DNA from: JABDJZ01 sp047619685
GTDB taxonomy: Bacteria > Bacteroidota > Rhodothermia > Rhodothermales > UBA10348
Length of the DNA: 64,000 nucleotides
Assembly: GCA_047619685.1 (NCBI GenBank)
Contig: JBLHLC010000022.1
Span: 10,550-74,549, forward strand
Direction of reading: 5' to 3'
This document shows, in pieces, positions 51,501 to 61,400 of this stretch. A model generated the notes under the pieces. It searched no databases. It was given only the letters and a program-made list of their open reading frames with translations, and was not told the DNA's origin. Made by a program: the position numbers and the translations under genes. Each line of letters begins with the position of its first letter. The stretch's first letter is position 1.

Positions 51501-54500
51501 CGATCGGGCTTCGAGGACTGGATTTGGAGTACCGGGTTGCCGCTTTTGACGCGTACGGCGAATCGCTGAGTGTCCCGCCGGATACGGGGTATACCATGAT
51601 CGAGGCTCCCGGCGACGTGAGTGCCTCCGACACGTACCCCCTCCAGGTCGTTGTTGTCTGGACGGATCGGTCATCCGTTGAGGACGGCTATGAAGTGACA
51701 CGCCGGGCGGTCGGGGCTCCCGTCTCGTCGGCGATACTTTCCACCGCATGGACCGTCCCTCAGGGTCCTCTCCCGGCCAACAGCACGCGGATAGTGGACA
51801 CACCCGGTGCGGGACGCTTTGTTTACTGCGTGCGGTCGACGCGGGGGGGCGAAAAATCCGACGAGACTTGTGATCAGGGTGAGTACAGTGGCGCTTTGGC
51901 TGGACCAGGCGTAGTGCCGGGCGGGATCCATCCGTTCAGGATCGATCGGGACACCCTCTCCAACTTCCAGGGAGCGAACAATATCAAGTTCGGATCCAGC
52001 GTCGGGGCGGATGCCGCTGGGAGCGCAATAATCGGCGCGCCCGGTGGCTCGAATAGCGGAGCTGCCGTCGAATACAACATTGATGGCAACAACGACTGGA
52101 CAATCCAGAAGACGATCACCCGGCCTCCATCCACTCGCTTCGGTGGCTCCGTAGACGTCAATGGTGCCTTCGTCTCCGTCGGCGCTGACGATGGTTTCTT
52201 CCTTTTCAACAAGGGAACCGGCACTCTAAATACCGGCACGGCTACCGCAGGACCGACGATCGCGAACGTCGACGACTGGTATGTGGCCGGAAATCCGGCC
52301 GCGGCCGCCTCAATGGGTACAGCGGTGGTTTGCAAAGGGGGGTTTGCGTGCGTGACGTTGCCGGTCGGTCTTCCTGCAGGCGCCCCGTCGCTGGTGGCCG
52401 GAGAGGAATTCGGCGCCGCGGTTGATATCACCAAGGTGAAGCGGACCTGGGACAATTTGTTTGTCGAACCGGATCCGGTGCCGTCCGACAATGTCACCTA
52501 TACCGACAGGGAGTTCCTGGTGGCCGTTGTCGGTGCTCCGGGCGGGGGCAAGGACAAGTCGCGGGCACTCGTTTTTGAGTGTGCCCTCACGGGACCCGGA
52601 GCTGATGCGACCGATCCCTGCACGATGGCCGCTGACTGGAAACTGGCAGCTGAGGTCAAAGGTCAGTTTTCGAAGCTCGCCGGCACAGGGTTCGGAGAGG
52701 CCGTGTCGGTCAGTGCGGATCATGTTGTGGTCGGTGATGGAGCATCCAACGGATTCGAGGTCTGGGATCGCGCTGACCCCGTCGATCCGGCTACGGGCAT
52801 CGGCATCTGGGTTCAGGCGGTCATCGTGCAGGCGCCGGATGATTCTGCCCGCGAGATCAGCAAGTACGGGAGCGCCGTATCGATCAGCGCCGATGACATT
52901 CTGATCGGGGCACCCCAGACCAATCACAACGAACCTGGCTTCACGAACTCAGGGGTGCTTTTTGTATACAGTCTTGTGAGTCTCAAAGGAGGCGACAAGA
53001 ATCCCCGGCTCAAGTACGACGCAAGGACGGGCGGGAGCCTTCAATCACAAGCCTTGTTCGGATCGTCGGTCGCAATTGGCGATGACTTCTACCTTGTCGG
53101 GGCACCTGGCGAATCCGATGGCGGCGCAGCGTACTCCATTCCGTTCAATTACGAGCCGGTAGTGGCAACCTCCACGCCGGAAGACGCGGTCTTGACTGCT
53201 GCCACGGGTGTGTCGGCCTCGAATGGATCGGCGCCCGACCGCATCCAGGTGAAATGGACGGACAATGCCGAGAATGAAAACGGCCAGATCATCTACCGGT
53301 CCAGGGAGGGCGGGACCTACGACCGCCTGGCCGAGATTCCGGCCGACATCGTGTTCTATGATGATTTTTCGGCGGCGCCGGGCGATGCCTATACCTACTG
53401 CGTTACCGCGTTCACGGCGGCTGGCGGAGAAATCCAGGAGTCCGAAAAGGCCTGCGATATCGGCTGGCGTCCTGCGAACGGAACGATAGCCGGTGTGATT
53501 GCTGCGGCGGCCGGCGGGGGTACCGAAGGCGTGGACGTGTGTCTTTCGCCTAGTCCAAACCGGGCACTCCTTCTCGATGGAGCGGGAGGACATCTGACCG
53601 CTGTGCCGAGCTTGGCTCGGGGGACAGCCAATGAGACAACCAGCGGGACTCAAACCCAACTGGATGTTGCCGGCTGGACCGTGTCTGCTGCTAAAGGCTC
53701 GACGCTGTTCATCGAGGATACCGCCGGGATTAAAAAGAGCCTTGTTCTGACGAAAGAGGCTCCTAAAGGAAGCACCACCATCAGTTTCGCCGCTGTGGAC
53801 CTGAACGTTACTCCCGGGGCCCCGATTTTTGACAAATCGGACGTCGAGATGCCGGAAAACTTCACTATTGAGGCCTGGATTCGCCAGCAAGGCACCGGGG
53901 CAGGCGAGCAGTTCGTGGCCGTCCGGGACAAGGCGTTCGCTTTGTCCATCGTGAACGACGATGGGATGGGTGGTGATGTCTGGATCACCACCTGGGAAAA
54001 TTCCGCAACCCCGGTTCAGACGTTCATGGCCGACACGAATCTGCCGGTCGGCGCCTGGCACCATATCGCTGTCACCCGATCCCTGGACAAACGGACGACG
54101 GTCTACGCTCAGGGAGTCGAGGTTGCCTTTGAGCAGCGGGTTCTGCTACTGGATACGGCACAGGCCGGCGACACGCTCCGAATCGGCCGCCATGGGCTTG
54201 AATCCCAACCGGCCACCAGCCCGACCGGACCGGACGGCTATTTCCGGGGCGAGATTGACGAACTCCGTTTCTGGAGCCTTGCGAAAACAGAAACGGAGAT
54301 CGCAAGCGCGTTCAGAACCCCCTTGTCCGGCGAGGAGGAGGGGCTCGTCGGTTACTGGCCGTTGGATCAGGGCGACAGGCTTGTCGCCCCCGATATCAGC
54401 GTTTCTGCCGTCCACGCAAATTTCTCAGGTGGCGCATATATCGCGGACATCGGCGCGCCGATTGAAGTTTGTGGCGTAACCGATTCTGAAGGGCAGTACA

Positions 54501-57500
54501 GCATTCCGCAGATTCGCTACGGCGAGACGACCGAGTTCAAGGTCACTCCCAGCATGGACACCCGGGAGTTCGAGCCGGGCTTCCAGAAAATCACGCTGGC
54601 AGCGGACAATCCGGTCCAGAACCAGTTGTTCTTCGTTGACGCGACCTCGTTCACGGTCGCGGGCGTAGCCCAATACACGGATGCGGCGCCGAATGCATTC
54701 ACCTGTCCGGCCCCGAATGCAGGTATTCATGTGAGCAAGGACGGGGTGGTTCTGGAGGCCAACCTGAAGGCGACCACGAGCGCGGACGGAAGCTTCGTAA
54801 TCGCGCTCGATCCCAGCGAGGACGCCGCCGATCCCTGGTTCCTCACGCCGAAATTCGCCACCCAGGTTGACGCCGATGGAAACACTAGCGTCGCGGTGCA
54901 CAGCTATGCGCCTAGCCAAGTGGAGCTGGTGTTGAAGGACGACACGTTCGATCTCGTTTTCGAAGATGCGTATCGCAATACCCTCTCGGGCGCCTTCAGC
55001 GGAGGAGATCCCCTAATCTGTCAGAAGGATGTAGGCATCGCCGAGATCCGCATATACACTGAGGACGGGTGTTTCGATCGCACTGTCCAGGTCAACAGCC
55101 AGCCGGTGGGGGCAGGAGACTTCAACATCGCCTTTTCCCTGGATCTTCCACCACTGAAATATCTGGTCGAAGTCGTCAACGTAAAGGATGCAACCGGCGC
55201 CACTTTGACGGACGTCGAGGACTTCTTCAAGGCGCTCGGAACGTACGAAGTCGACCTGACTCAGGGGGACGCAGAACGGGACTTCGTTTACCGCGCCCCA
55301 ATCACCCTCTCTATTGCAGGATTGGAGCCAGCCCCCGTTTGCGACATCCCGGGTCTGACGCAGTTCGACGACGGAGAGTTGATACGCACTCTGCAGAACG
55401 TGGCTACTCTGGAGCAATTTGAGTTCCGCGAAGTCACACTCAGCGTGACCGAAAACTATGGTGCCGCCGGAGTATGCCCGGTTGACGTTGGTACTCTCAC
55501 GATCTTCGATGCGATTTCCGACAAGGTTGACCGTCCTGTCACCCTCCAATTGGAGAACGGAGAAGCCAAGTACACGCTAGTCGGAACATCGCCCAACATT
55601 TTCTCCGGAGCACGCATTGGCGGCGTTGACCGTTCGTTCCAGAAGCCGATCACCGTAGTTGCGCAGGTCGAGGGCATCCCGTCGATAACAACAACCGAGT
55701 GGGCAATGGTGCAGGGGTTCCGGGAACGTTCTGCCACGTTCGTTTCGGCAACAACCGAGGAGTTTCCGCTCCTGATCCTGCACGACCCGCCAGGCTCGAA
55801 CTCCTATGCGTTTATTGAGAAGGGTACGCAGGTCTGCAACACGATCACCAACACCCAGATCAGGGGCGGAAGTCTTGGCCTGGATACGGAGATCTATTTG
55901 GGATTCGTGGGTAACATTCTCACCGCACCGTTCGGTATTGGCGCCTCAACCGAGATCAAGGCAGGCGTCAAGTGGAATATTGGAGTCCACGGCGGGTTTG
56001 AAGTCAATGAACTGCAACAGGGCAAGCCTAATCGGTCAATCTGCATGACCGCCACGGAGACCATAACCACGTCAAGTGACATGACCTGGGTTGGAGAAGA
56101 CATTCACATGGGCGTCGCGCTCAACCTGATCTTCGCAATCGCCGATGTGCTGGAGATCGATGATTCAGACGTCTGCAAATTCTCCATGTCCGAGCAGCTC
56201 GCGGCCGACATCAACGAGGCAACCCCTTTCGAAACGACCTACACATACGGCACCAGCCATATCGGTTTGAGTTTGATCCCCGAGTTGGAGAATCTCATCG
56301 AGTTGGCCGGCGGAGACGCTGCAATTACTGGCCAACTTGAGGGAGACGAAACGACAATCCGCCTCGTGGACGCGCTCGACAACTGGAAGGCACAACTCAG
56401 CAATAGCGCCGACCTGCAGGCCCAGGCTCTGGAGAATTACGAGATCAACCGGTCATTCAGTGGTGGCACCGATTTCCAGTACGTCGAAACGGCAGATACG
56501 ACTACGGTGACGTATACGGACAATCTGACCACCTTCTTCGACCTCGGGCAGGCGATTGGCCCGTTCGCCGGAGCCGCAGGACCAGAGTCCACCATTCAAG
56601 TGGCCATTGAGGGGCACCGGAGTTGGACAAGCGAAGAAGACTCGACCACGGCGAGTTCCTCAAGCGTTGGCTACGTCCTTAGCGATGGCGACACTGGTGA
56701 CTACTTCTCTGTTGACGTCGCCAAGAACCCGCGCTATGGGACCTTTGTCTTCGGCACCAGGAGCGGTCGCAGTTCCAACCCATGGGAAGGGAATACGCAG
56801 AAACGAGACAACCCGATCATCATGGTTGATCCGCCGGTCTTGCACAACGTGCCGGAGGATGGATGGGGCAGCTTTGAACTGACGCTGATCAACGGTAGCG
56901 AGAGCAATGAGAGACGACAGTACGTGCTGAATATCCCAGGTGAGCTGAACAAGCGCAACCTGGGGGTAACGGTCACGGGTGACCTCCTGGGTGGAGAACG
57001 ACTGGAGTCGTTCCTTCTGGATCCGGGCAAGGCTATCACGATCAACATGGATGTTGCTCGTGCTGCCTCAGCGACTTCGTACCCGAATGTCGGCGTCATG
57101 CTCTATCCGGCTATCGAATACCAGATCTGGCAGGCCGACCACCGCCAGGCCTTCGCCCTTTCTGACACCGCCTTCTTCTCGGTCTACTTTGATTCTTCGG
57201 CCACCGGATCGTTGTCGTCTCGCCTGGCCGAGGGATGGAACTGGTTCTCGATCAACCGTCCCGGTGGGGATGTTGACGAAGTCATGGGCGACTTCAAAGT
57301 CAACCATGGTGATCTTATCGCGGATCGTTCCGAAGAGGCCCGGTACGATTCCACTCTCGGGTGGACGGGGACACTTACGCGGGTGATCCCCGGTGCAGGG
57401 TATCAACTCCGTTTGCAGGAGCCTGGCCTATTCCACATGTCGGGGGAGCCGTTCGTGGTGACCGAGCCCACCGAGCTTAGCCCGGGCTGGAGCTGGATAG

Positions 57501-58399
57501 GGTATCTACCCAACCAGTCAATGCCGGTCGCCGACGCGCTGTCTTCGTTGTCTGACAGGTTGATCGATGGCGATGCTGTGGTGAGTCAGCACGGCTTCGC
57601 CCAGTTTGTGAAGGGTGTGGGCTGGGTGGGAACCCTTCGGGATATGGAACCCGGCAAAGCCTACCAGCTCTATCTTTCTGGCGGCGGGAGTCTCCTCTAT
57701 CCGGAGGCTCCGGAGGTCGCTGCGCTTCGAGATCCCGAGGTGCGGACGACCACGGTGAGCGGACCAGCGTGGGAGGTCAACGCCGAGGAATACAGCGCGT
57801 CCATGGTCATCGTGGCCGAAGTCGCAATGCTCGGAGCGCCTCTGGCGCAGACGACGACCAAGGTGGCAGTCACGTCCGGGGAGGATGTTCGAGGAATCGC
57901 CGACGTTCGGTGGGTCGAATCGCTGAAGCGTCACCTGGCCTTCATTCAGGTCTACGGCGACTACGAAGCCGACGACTTGTTCAAGGTGCACGCCTACAAC
58001 GGCGAATCGAGGGTGCTCTACGAGGACGTTGCCTCGGTCCGCTTCGAGGCCCAGACCATTCTGGGGAGCGCCTCGGCGCCAGTAGCCCTCGAATTGACTG
58101 AAGCCGGTCAGGCACCCGAACTGCTCGACGTTCCGGCGGAGTTCGCGCTGTATCCGAACTTTCCGAACCCGTTCAATCCGCAGACAATGATCGCGTATGA
58201 TCTGCCTGAAACGGGTCAGGTGACGCTTCGGGTGTACGACGTCATCGGCCGTCTGGTAACCACGCTGGTGAATAGCGACCAAACCCCAGGCCGGTATAGC
58301 GTTGTCTTTGACGCACAGGACTATGCGAGCGGCCTATACCTATATCGACTGACCTACGGCGCCAAGGTGGCGATGGGTAAGATGTTGTTGGTGAAATAG
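48560..58399 (+). CDS. Giant T9SS-secreted FN3/LamG/FG-GAP surface protein (3279 aa)
   Basis: Signal or anchor segment at about 29-52 (ISLFVLAILLGVIATGPSGA). Some nine fibronectin type III-like units follow (repeated DRVxVxWxDxSxxEDGYxxYRxG and YCVxA patterns, residues about 70-1120 and 1540-1640). A LamG/concanavalin module (about 190-395; KLDGTGGYVQIED to LVNYWSMDDSA) sits inside the second FN3 unit. FG-GAP-type repeats span about 1123-1530 (FGSSVGADAAGSAIIGAPGG). A carboxypeptidase-regulatory-like domain near 1650 is split by a second LamG (about 1667-1957). A long C-terminal half of unknown fold follows, then two related ~75-residue repeats (GWNWFSINRPGG, GWSWIGYLPNQS) and a sorting domain (YPNFPNPFNPQ, at ~3194). 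Probably an adhesin or surface filament; no enzyme motif was seen. Confidence 0.88.
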   Translation: MSDPRRDAHQFGRPSAQPPRTLKSRKARISLFVLAILLGVIATGPSGALGALLSVLSPGSGSADSVEATGSASSGPLEEFVEITWHVDAPIGVTDFFEITRGTTLLHVAASTESLFEDRSAVPAITYVYCVDLVSAANVKTRIGCAAGSRVIAQPTGFEATDGSSEEYVGLTWSDQSAIETGYNLYREGGKALKLDGTGGYVQIEDISLQGSFTIELWASRAMGSTDDVLFKLETPEGQNRSDPPFEISFDNTNALTALYGFEEMKLPAAVSDIDWHHWAVAFDQDSKRWYFYRDGVLVAEEALSVDFLSRGPLLIGRRVFDQNAFRVATAGRGYFDGAVDEIRLWNIALTEEQVASRMLTMLSGLESGLVNYWSMDDSATLVVRDLVGGSPGSIRQQSPTASAIASGLPSFRNTIGANLTNFADRLAIPGFGDANGDGAHTPDEPIYTYTVKAFVDVNGDGEFSPGVDYESDPRTDEGWRAVVRPPGSVMATDGQFGDRVRVTWLDLTLSEDGYRIYRDGIALTTTLPDVVLYDDLGAIGQQEYCVAAFAGGVESTRRCDYGRMDLLAPPADVTATYDDHDDRVVVAWNDTTSTEDGFEVYRDTQLRVTLGADVQEYSDLSALQDVEYDYCVVAISRADPLSVVRSGQTCAPTKGRRAAILAPTGLTASQAEFEDRVELKWLNPSTTALLFKVFRGNQVIEILDFNTTTATDFEIGSDVDIGYTVIGVTVVQPSARQQQGQVAQVLESIRTANLVAASTGGEIISAEETLTEVYRELGLDAEGKAGFGPGGLGTNLGATVSGVVESDPISASGRRSINAPTGLETTPNEFENHVQLDWTDNSSVETNYRIYRTPLDALGAPTGPEVLVETLSANRTTYGDYTGEPGVPFGYRIEAIDAYGVSASASKLGIRTLLPPTQFLASKGVTEEIVFLDWADNSAAEDGYNVYRRIAIVPPTPVPAWGAPIFQTGKNEPAHEDTLPIGLRGLDLEYRVAAFDAYGESLSVPPDTGYTMIEAPGDVSASDTYPLQVVVVWTDRSSVEDGYEVTRRAVGAPVSSAILSTAWTVPQGPLPANSTRIVDTPGAGRFVYCVRSTRGGEKSDETCDQGEYSGALAGPGVVPGGIHPFRIDRDTLSNFQGANNIKFGSSVGADAAGSAIIGAPGGSNSGAAVEYNIDGNNDWTIQKTITRPPSTRFGGSVDVNGAFVSVGADDGFFLFNKGTGTLNTGTATAGPTIANVDDWYVAGNPAAAASMGTAVVCKGGFACVTLPVGLPAGAPSLVAGEEFGAAVDITKVKRTWDNLFVEPDPVPSDNVTYTDREFLVAVVGAPGGGKDKSRALVFECALTGPGADATDPCTMAADWKLAAEVKGQFSKLAGTGFGEAVSVSADHVVVGDGASNGFEVWDRADPVDPATGIGIWVQAVIVQAPDDSAREISKYGSAVSISADDILIGAPQTNHNEPGFTNSGVLFVYSLVSLKGGDKNPRLKYDARTGGSLQSQALFGSSVAIGDDFYLVGAPGESDGGAAYSIPFNYEPVVATSTPEDAVLTAATGVSASNGSAPDRIQVKWTDNAENENGQIIYRSREGGTYDRLAEIPADIVFYDDFSAAPGDAYTYCVTAFTAAGGEIQESEKACDIGWRPANGTIAGVIAAAAGGGTEGVDVCLSPSPNRALLLDGAGGHLTAVPSLARGTANETTSGTQTQLDVAGWTVSAAKGSTLFIEDTAGIKKSLVLTKEAPKGSTTISFAAVDLNVTPGAPIFDKSDVEMPENFTIEAWIRQQGTGAGEQFVAVRDKAFALSIVNDDGMGGDVWITTWENSATPVQTFMADTNLPVGAWHHIAVTRSLDKRTTVYAQGVEVAFEQRVLLLDTAQAGDTLRIGRHGLESQPATSPTGPDGYFRGEIDELRFWSLAKTETEIASAFRTPLSGEEEGLVGYWPLDQGDRLVAPDISVSAVHANFSGGAYIADIGAPIEVCGVTDSEGQYSIPQIRYGETTEFKVTPSMDTREFEPGFQKITLAADNPVQNQLFFVDATSFTVAGVAQYTDAAPNAFTCPAPNAGIHVSKDGVVLEANLKATTSADGSFVIALDPSEDAADPWFLTPKFATQVDADGNTSVAVHSYAPSQVELVLKDDTFDLVFEDAYRNTLSGAFSGGDPLICQKDVGIAEIRIYTEDGCFDRTVQVNSQPVGAGDFNIAFSLDLPPLKYLVEVVNVKDATGATLTDVEDFFKALGTYEVDLTQGDAERDFVYRAPITLSIAGLEPAPVCDIPGLTQFDDGELIRTLQNVATLEQFEFREVTLSVTENYGAAGVCPVDVGTLTIFDAISDKVDRPVTLQLENGEAKYTLVGTSPNIFSGARIGGVDRSFQKPITVVAQVEGIPSITTTEWAMVQGFRERSATFVSATTEEFPLLILHDPPGSNSYAFIEKGTQVCNTITNTQIRGGSLGLDTEIYLGFVGNILTAPFGIGASTEIKAGVKWNIGVHGGFEVNELQQGKPNRSICMTATETITTSSDMTWVGEDIHMGVALNLIFAIADVLEIDDSDVCKFSMSEQLAADINEATPFETTYTYGTSHIGLSLIPELENLIELAGGDAAITGQLEGDETTIRLVDALDNWKAQLSNSADLQAQALENYEINRSFSGGTDFQYVETADTTTVTYTDNLTTFFDLGQAIGPFAGAAGPESTIQVAIEGHRSWTSEEDSTTASSSSVGYVLSDGDTGDYFSVDVAKNPRYGTFVFGTRSGRSSNPWEGNTQKRDNPIIMVDPPVLHNVPEDGWGSFELTLINGSESNERRQYVLNIPGELNKRNLGVTVTGDLLGGERLESFLLDPGKAITINMDVARAASATSYPNVGVMLYPAIEYQIWQADHRQAFALSDTAFFSVYFDSSATGSLSSRLAEGWNWFSINRPGGDVDEVMGDFKVNHGDLIADRSEEARYDSTLGWTGTLTRVIPGAGYQLRLQEPGLFHMSGEPFVVTEPTELSPGWSWIGYLPNQSMPVADALSSLSDRLIDGDAVVSQHGFAQFVKGVGWVGTLRDMEPGKAYQLYLSGGGSLLYPEAPEVAALRDPEVRTTTVSGPAWEVNAEEYSASMVIVAEVAMLGAPLAQTTTKVAVTSGEDVRGIADVRWVESLKRHLAFIQVYGDYEADDLFKVHAYNGESRVLYEDVASVRFEAQTILGSASAPVALELTEAGQAPELLDVPAEFALYPNFPNPFNPQTMIAYDLPETGQVTLRVYDVIGRLVTTLVNSDQTPGRYSVVFDAQDYASGLYLYRLTYGAKVAMGKMLLVK

Positions 58400-58401
58400 C
58401 C

Positions 58402-61400
58402 ATGGAACAGAATCATATGTCATTTTCTCTGGACGCCGCTGTGCCTTCATCTTCCTACACGCTCATAGCGTTCCTGCGGTCGCTCCGGGGCATCGCCCGC
58501 GCGATCCTTTTGGTCTTGTTGTCTGGGATGACGCTCGCCAATAATGTGAGTGCCCAAGCGTCACCGGACGTCGCTCTGAGCCACGTCGTGAACTGGGTGG
58601 ACACAAGCAATAAACTCGTCCGCATCACCTTCACGGTCAGGAATCTGGGGACTCAGGGTGCGACAGCCGTGGAGGTCACCACGGATGACTTCGACATCTT
58701 CATGAGCAGCGCGCATACCGGCATCGCGCAGTTCATTTCGACGACGAAGGGCGCCATAACCGGAAATGTTTGGGCGGTGGGCTCATTGGCTCCGGCCGAT
58801 GTTGAGAGCATCACGCTCGAAGCGCCGCTGGACGTGGAGCACACCTTCGCCGGCGGGGCCAGGATCAGCGGAATGGCCGAAATCGACTCCAACTTGAGCA
58901 ACGACGAGGTCGTTTACACAATCCACCAATACGATTCCGGCGATCTGCCGGACTCCTATGGGACCCTCGATGGCTCGGGCGGACCGACGCACGAAATCAA
59001 TCCTGATCGATCTCCGCGGCTCGGAGTCCTGGTTGATTCGGAGGATGACGGTCAGCCCTCGGTCCAGGCGGACTACGATGACGACGATGCCAGCGCAAAC
59101 GATGAAGACGGAGTCCAGATCGAGACGGTTTCGGGTATGGGCTTTCAGGCGCTCACCTCGCTCAGCCTACCTCTTTCCAGCGGCGTTGCCTACAACCTTC
59201 AGTTTATCGTCAGAGGCCTACCCGGCACCTACTACGTCTCGGCCTTCATGGACCGCAATGTGGACGGGAATTTCGATTTGCCGGACGAAGCGTACTTCTT
59301 GAATCAAGAGGTCACCGTCGGAGCCATGGGGTTTGCGACCTTCATTCCGAATGACAAACTGCTCTTCGACATCCCCACTCAGGCAGACGTGGCTTACATG
59401 CGCGTTCGCGTTTGCGATTCTGACGCGAACGAGTGCGATACCCCTGGCGGTTTTGTTGACAATGGCGAGGTTGAGGACTATTTCGTCACAGTGAATCAGG
59501 CAGATTTGTTTGATTTCGGTGATGCTCCGCCGCTTTATTCCGCCATCACGGTGTTCCCGGTTGGCCCACGCCACGAAATCGGCGGGATTCACTTGGGGCC
59601 GAAAGTAGACGGCGAATATGATGCGCAGCCAAGCATCGATGCGGACGGTGATGGCGACGATGAAGACGGCATCGCCTTCATGTCCCTGCCCTTCGTCGAG
59701 GGTGGAACGGGCCATTTCATTGCTGAAGCTTTGGGGACCTCGGCTGGAGGGTTTCTGAACGCTTGGATCGACTTCAACGGGGACGGGGATCTCGATGACC
59801 CCGGGGAGCACATCGTGGAAGACGAACCTGTCTCAAGGGGCGTTCCCGAGGTCGTCGACTTCACGGTACCGAACAACGCGATCCTCCACGAAGACGTGCT
59901 TGCGCGCTTCCGGCTGTGTAGCAACACAGTTCAGTGCCACACGCCGATCGGCTTGGTCGCTACCGGCGAGGTGGAAGACTACATCGTCCAAATCGGCGAC
60001 GAGAACGACACCTTCGTCGTCAACGCCGATAACGATCTGTTCACGAGCCCAATCTCAGTCAGCCTCGAAAACGGAATCCTCAGGGTCCTCGACTCTTCGA
60101 GTCCGACGCCGAAAGTGCTCTTCTCGGCACCCCTCCTGAAGGCCGGCAAGCTGGACATAACGTCCAGCGAGTTGATTCTGGACTACACCAACGGCGATCC
60201 GGTCCCGCAGGACGGCATCAACTTCACGGGGGTCGGAAACGATGCCACGCTGCAAATCCTGTCTGGCGGCTTCTCGGGCGGCATCGCCACCATCGAGCAC
60301 ATCTTCGACAATGATCACGACGGCAGCGTCAACATCGATGGCAAGGTTATCACATATCAGAACCTGGCGCCCGTCATCGATCTATTGCCCGCAAACACCA
60401 GGATTTTCACCTATCCGGGTACGGCAGCTGAGCCGAAACGGATTGTCTTGACGCCGAACGGTGATGGTACGTCGAATAACGGCGTCTCCTTCATCGACTG
60501 CATCGACTGTGGTGAGGAAACAACGTTTGCGAATCCACTCAAGGACCTGTTCATAACGACGGGCTCCGGCGCGGACCAGGTGCTTGTTTCGCTCCTGGAT
60601 GACGCCGTTCCGGGCGGTTTTGAGATGCTCACGATCGACGTAGGCGAGGGCGCGGATTATGTGCTTGTGGCGCCCAGCGCAGACTATGAGTACACGATCC
60701 TTGGCGATACGCCGCCGATCACACCGGGCCAATGCCCTGCTGAAGCGGACGTCCTGGAGCTCTCTCTGTCGGGCGTGGCTGGCGCCGCGATGGTGTACAG
60801 CGATATTGTGGCAGGAGATGGCACCTGGACCTTTAGTGCTCCTCATCAGCCGATCGCGTTCTCAGGCTTCGAGCGGCAGGTTAGCGCGGACTCGCGGCTG
60901 GATCTGCTGGTCACTCCGGACATCGTGTACGCAACGCAGGCCACGGAGCTGTTGGTCATCGTCTCCAACCACGGATCTACGGCGGCCAAGTGCGTGTCGG
61001 TATCGATTCCGCCGGAGATTCGGACGCTGGTTGACGCCAACCCGGGAGTCTTCCCTGTGGCAAACGCACCATTTATCATCACGGCAACGGACGAGAATGG
61101 CCTCCCTGTTTCGACGGCGACCGTCGACTACAACGTCGTGACAGGTGTTCTATCGCTGCCAGGCGTAGAGCCTGGCCATCTGTACAGGATGACCATCGAT
61201 CTGAATTCGGTAGTCAATTGGAATCTCATGCCAACGACATGGGACATTGAGCTCTTTCATGGAACCGAATCCAAAGACAACGGCTCTTTTCAGGCGTCTC
61301 CGGGCATCCTCTTCCCGGCCAAGTCGCATGTCAATGCCGCTACCTTCATAAATCAAAAGGAGATCACGACCTATACCGGCGGCGGTGGAACCGCGACTAC

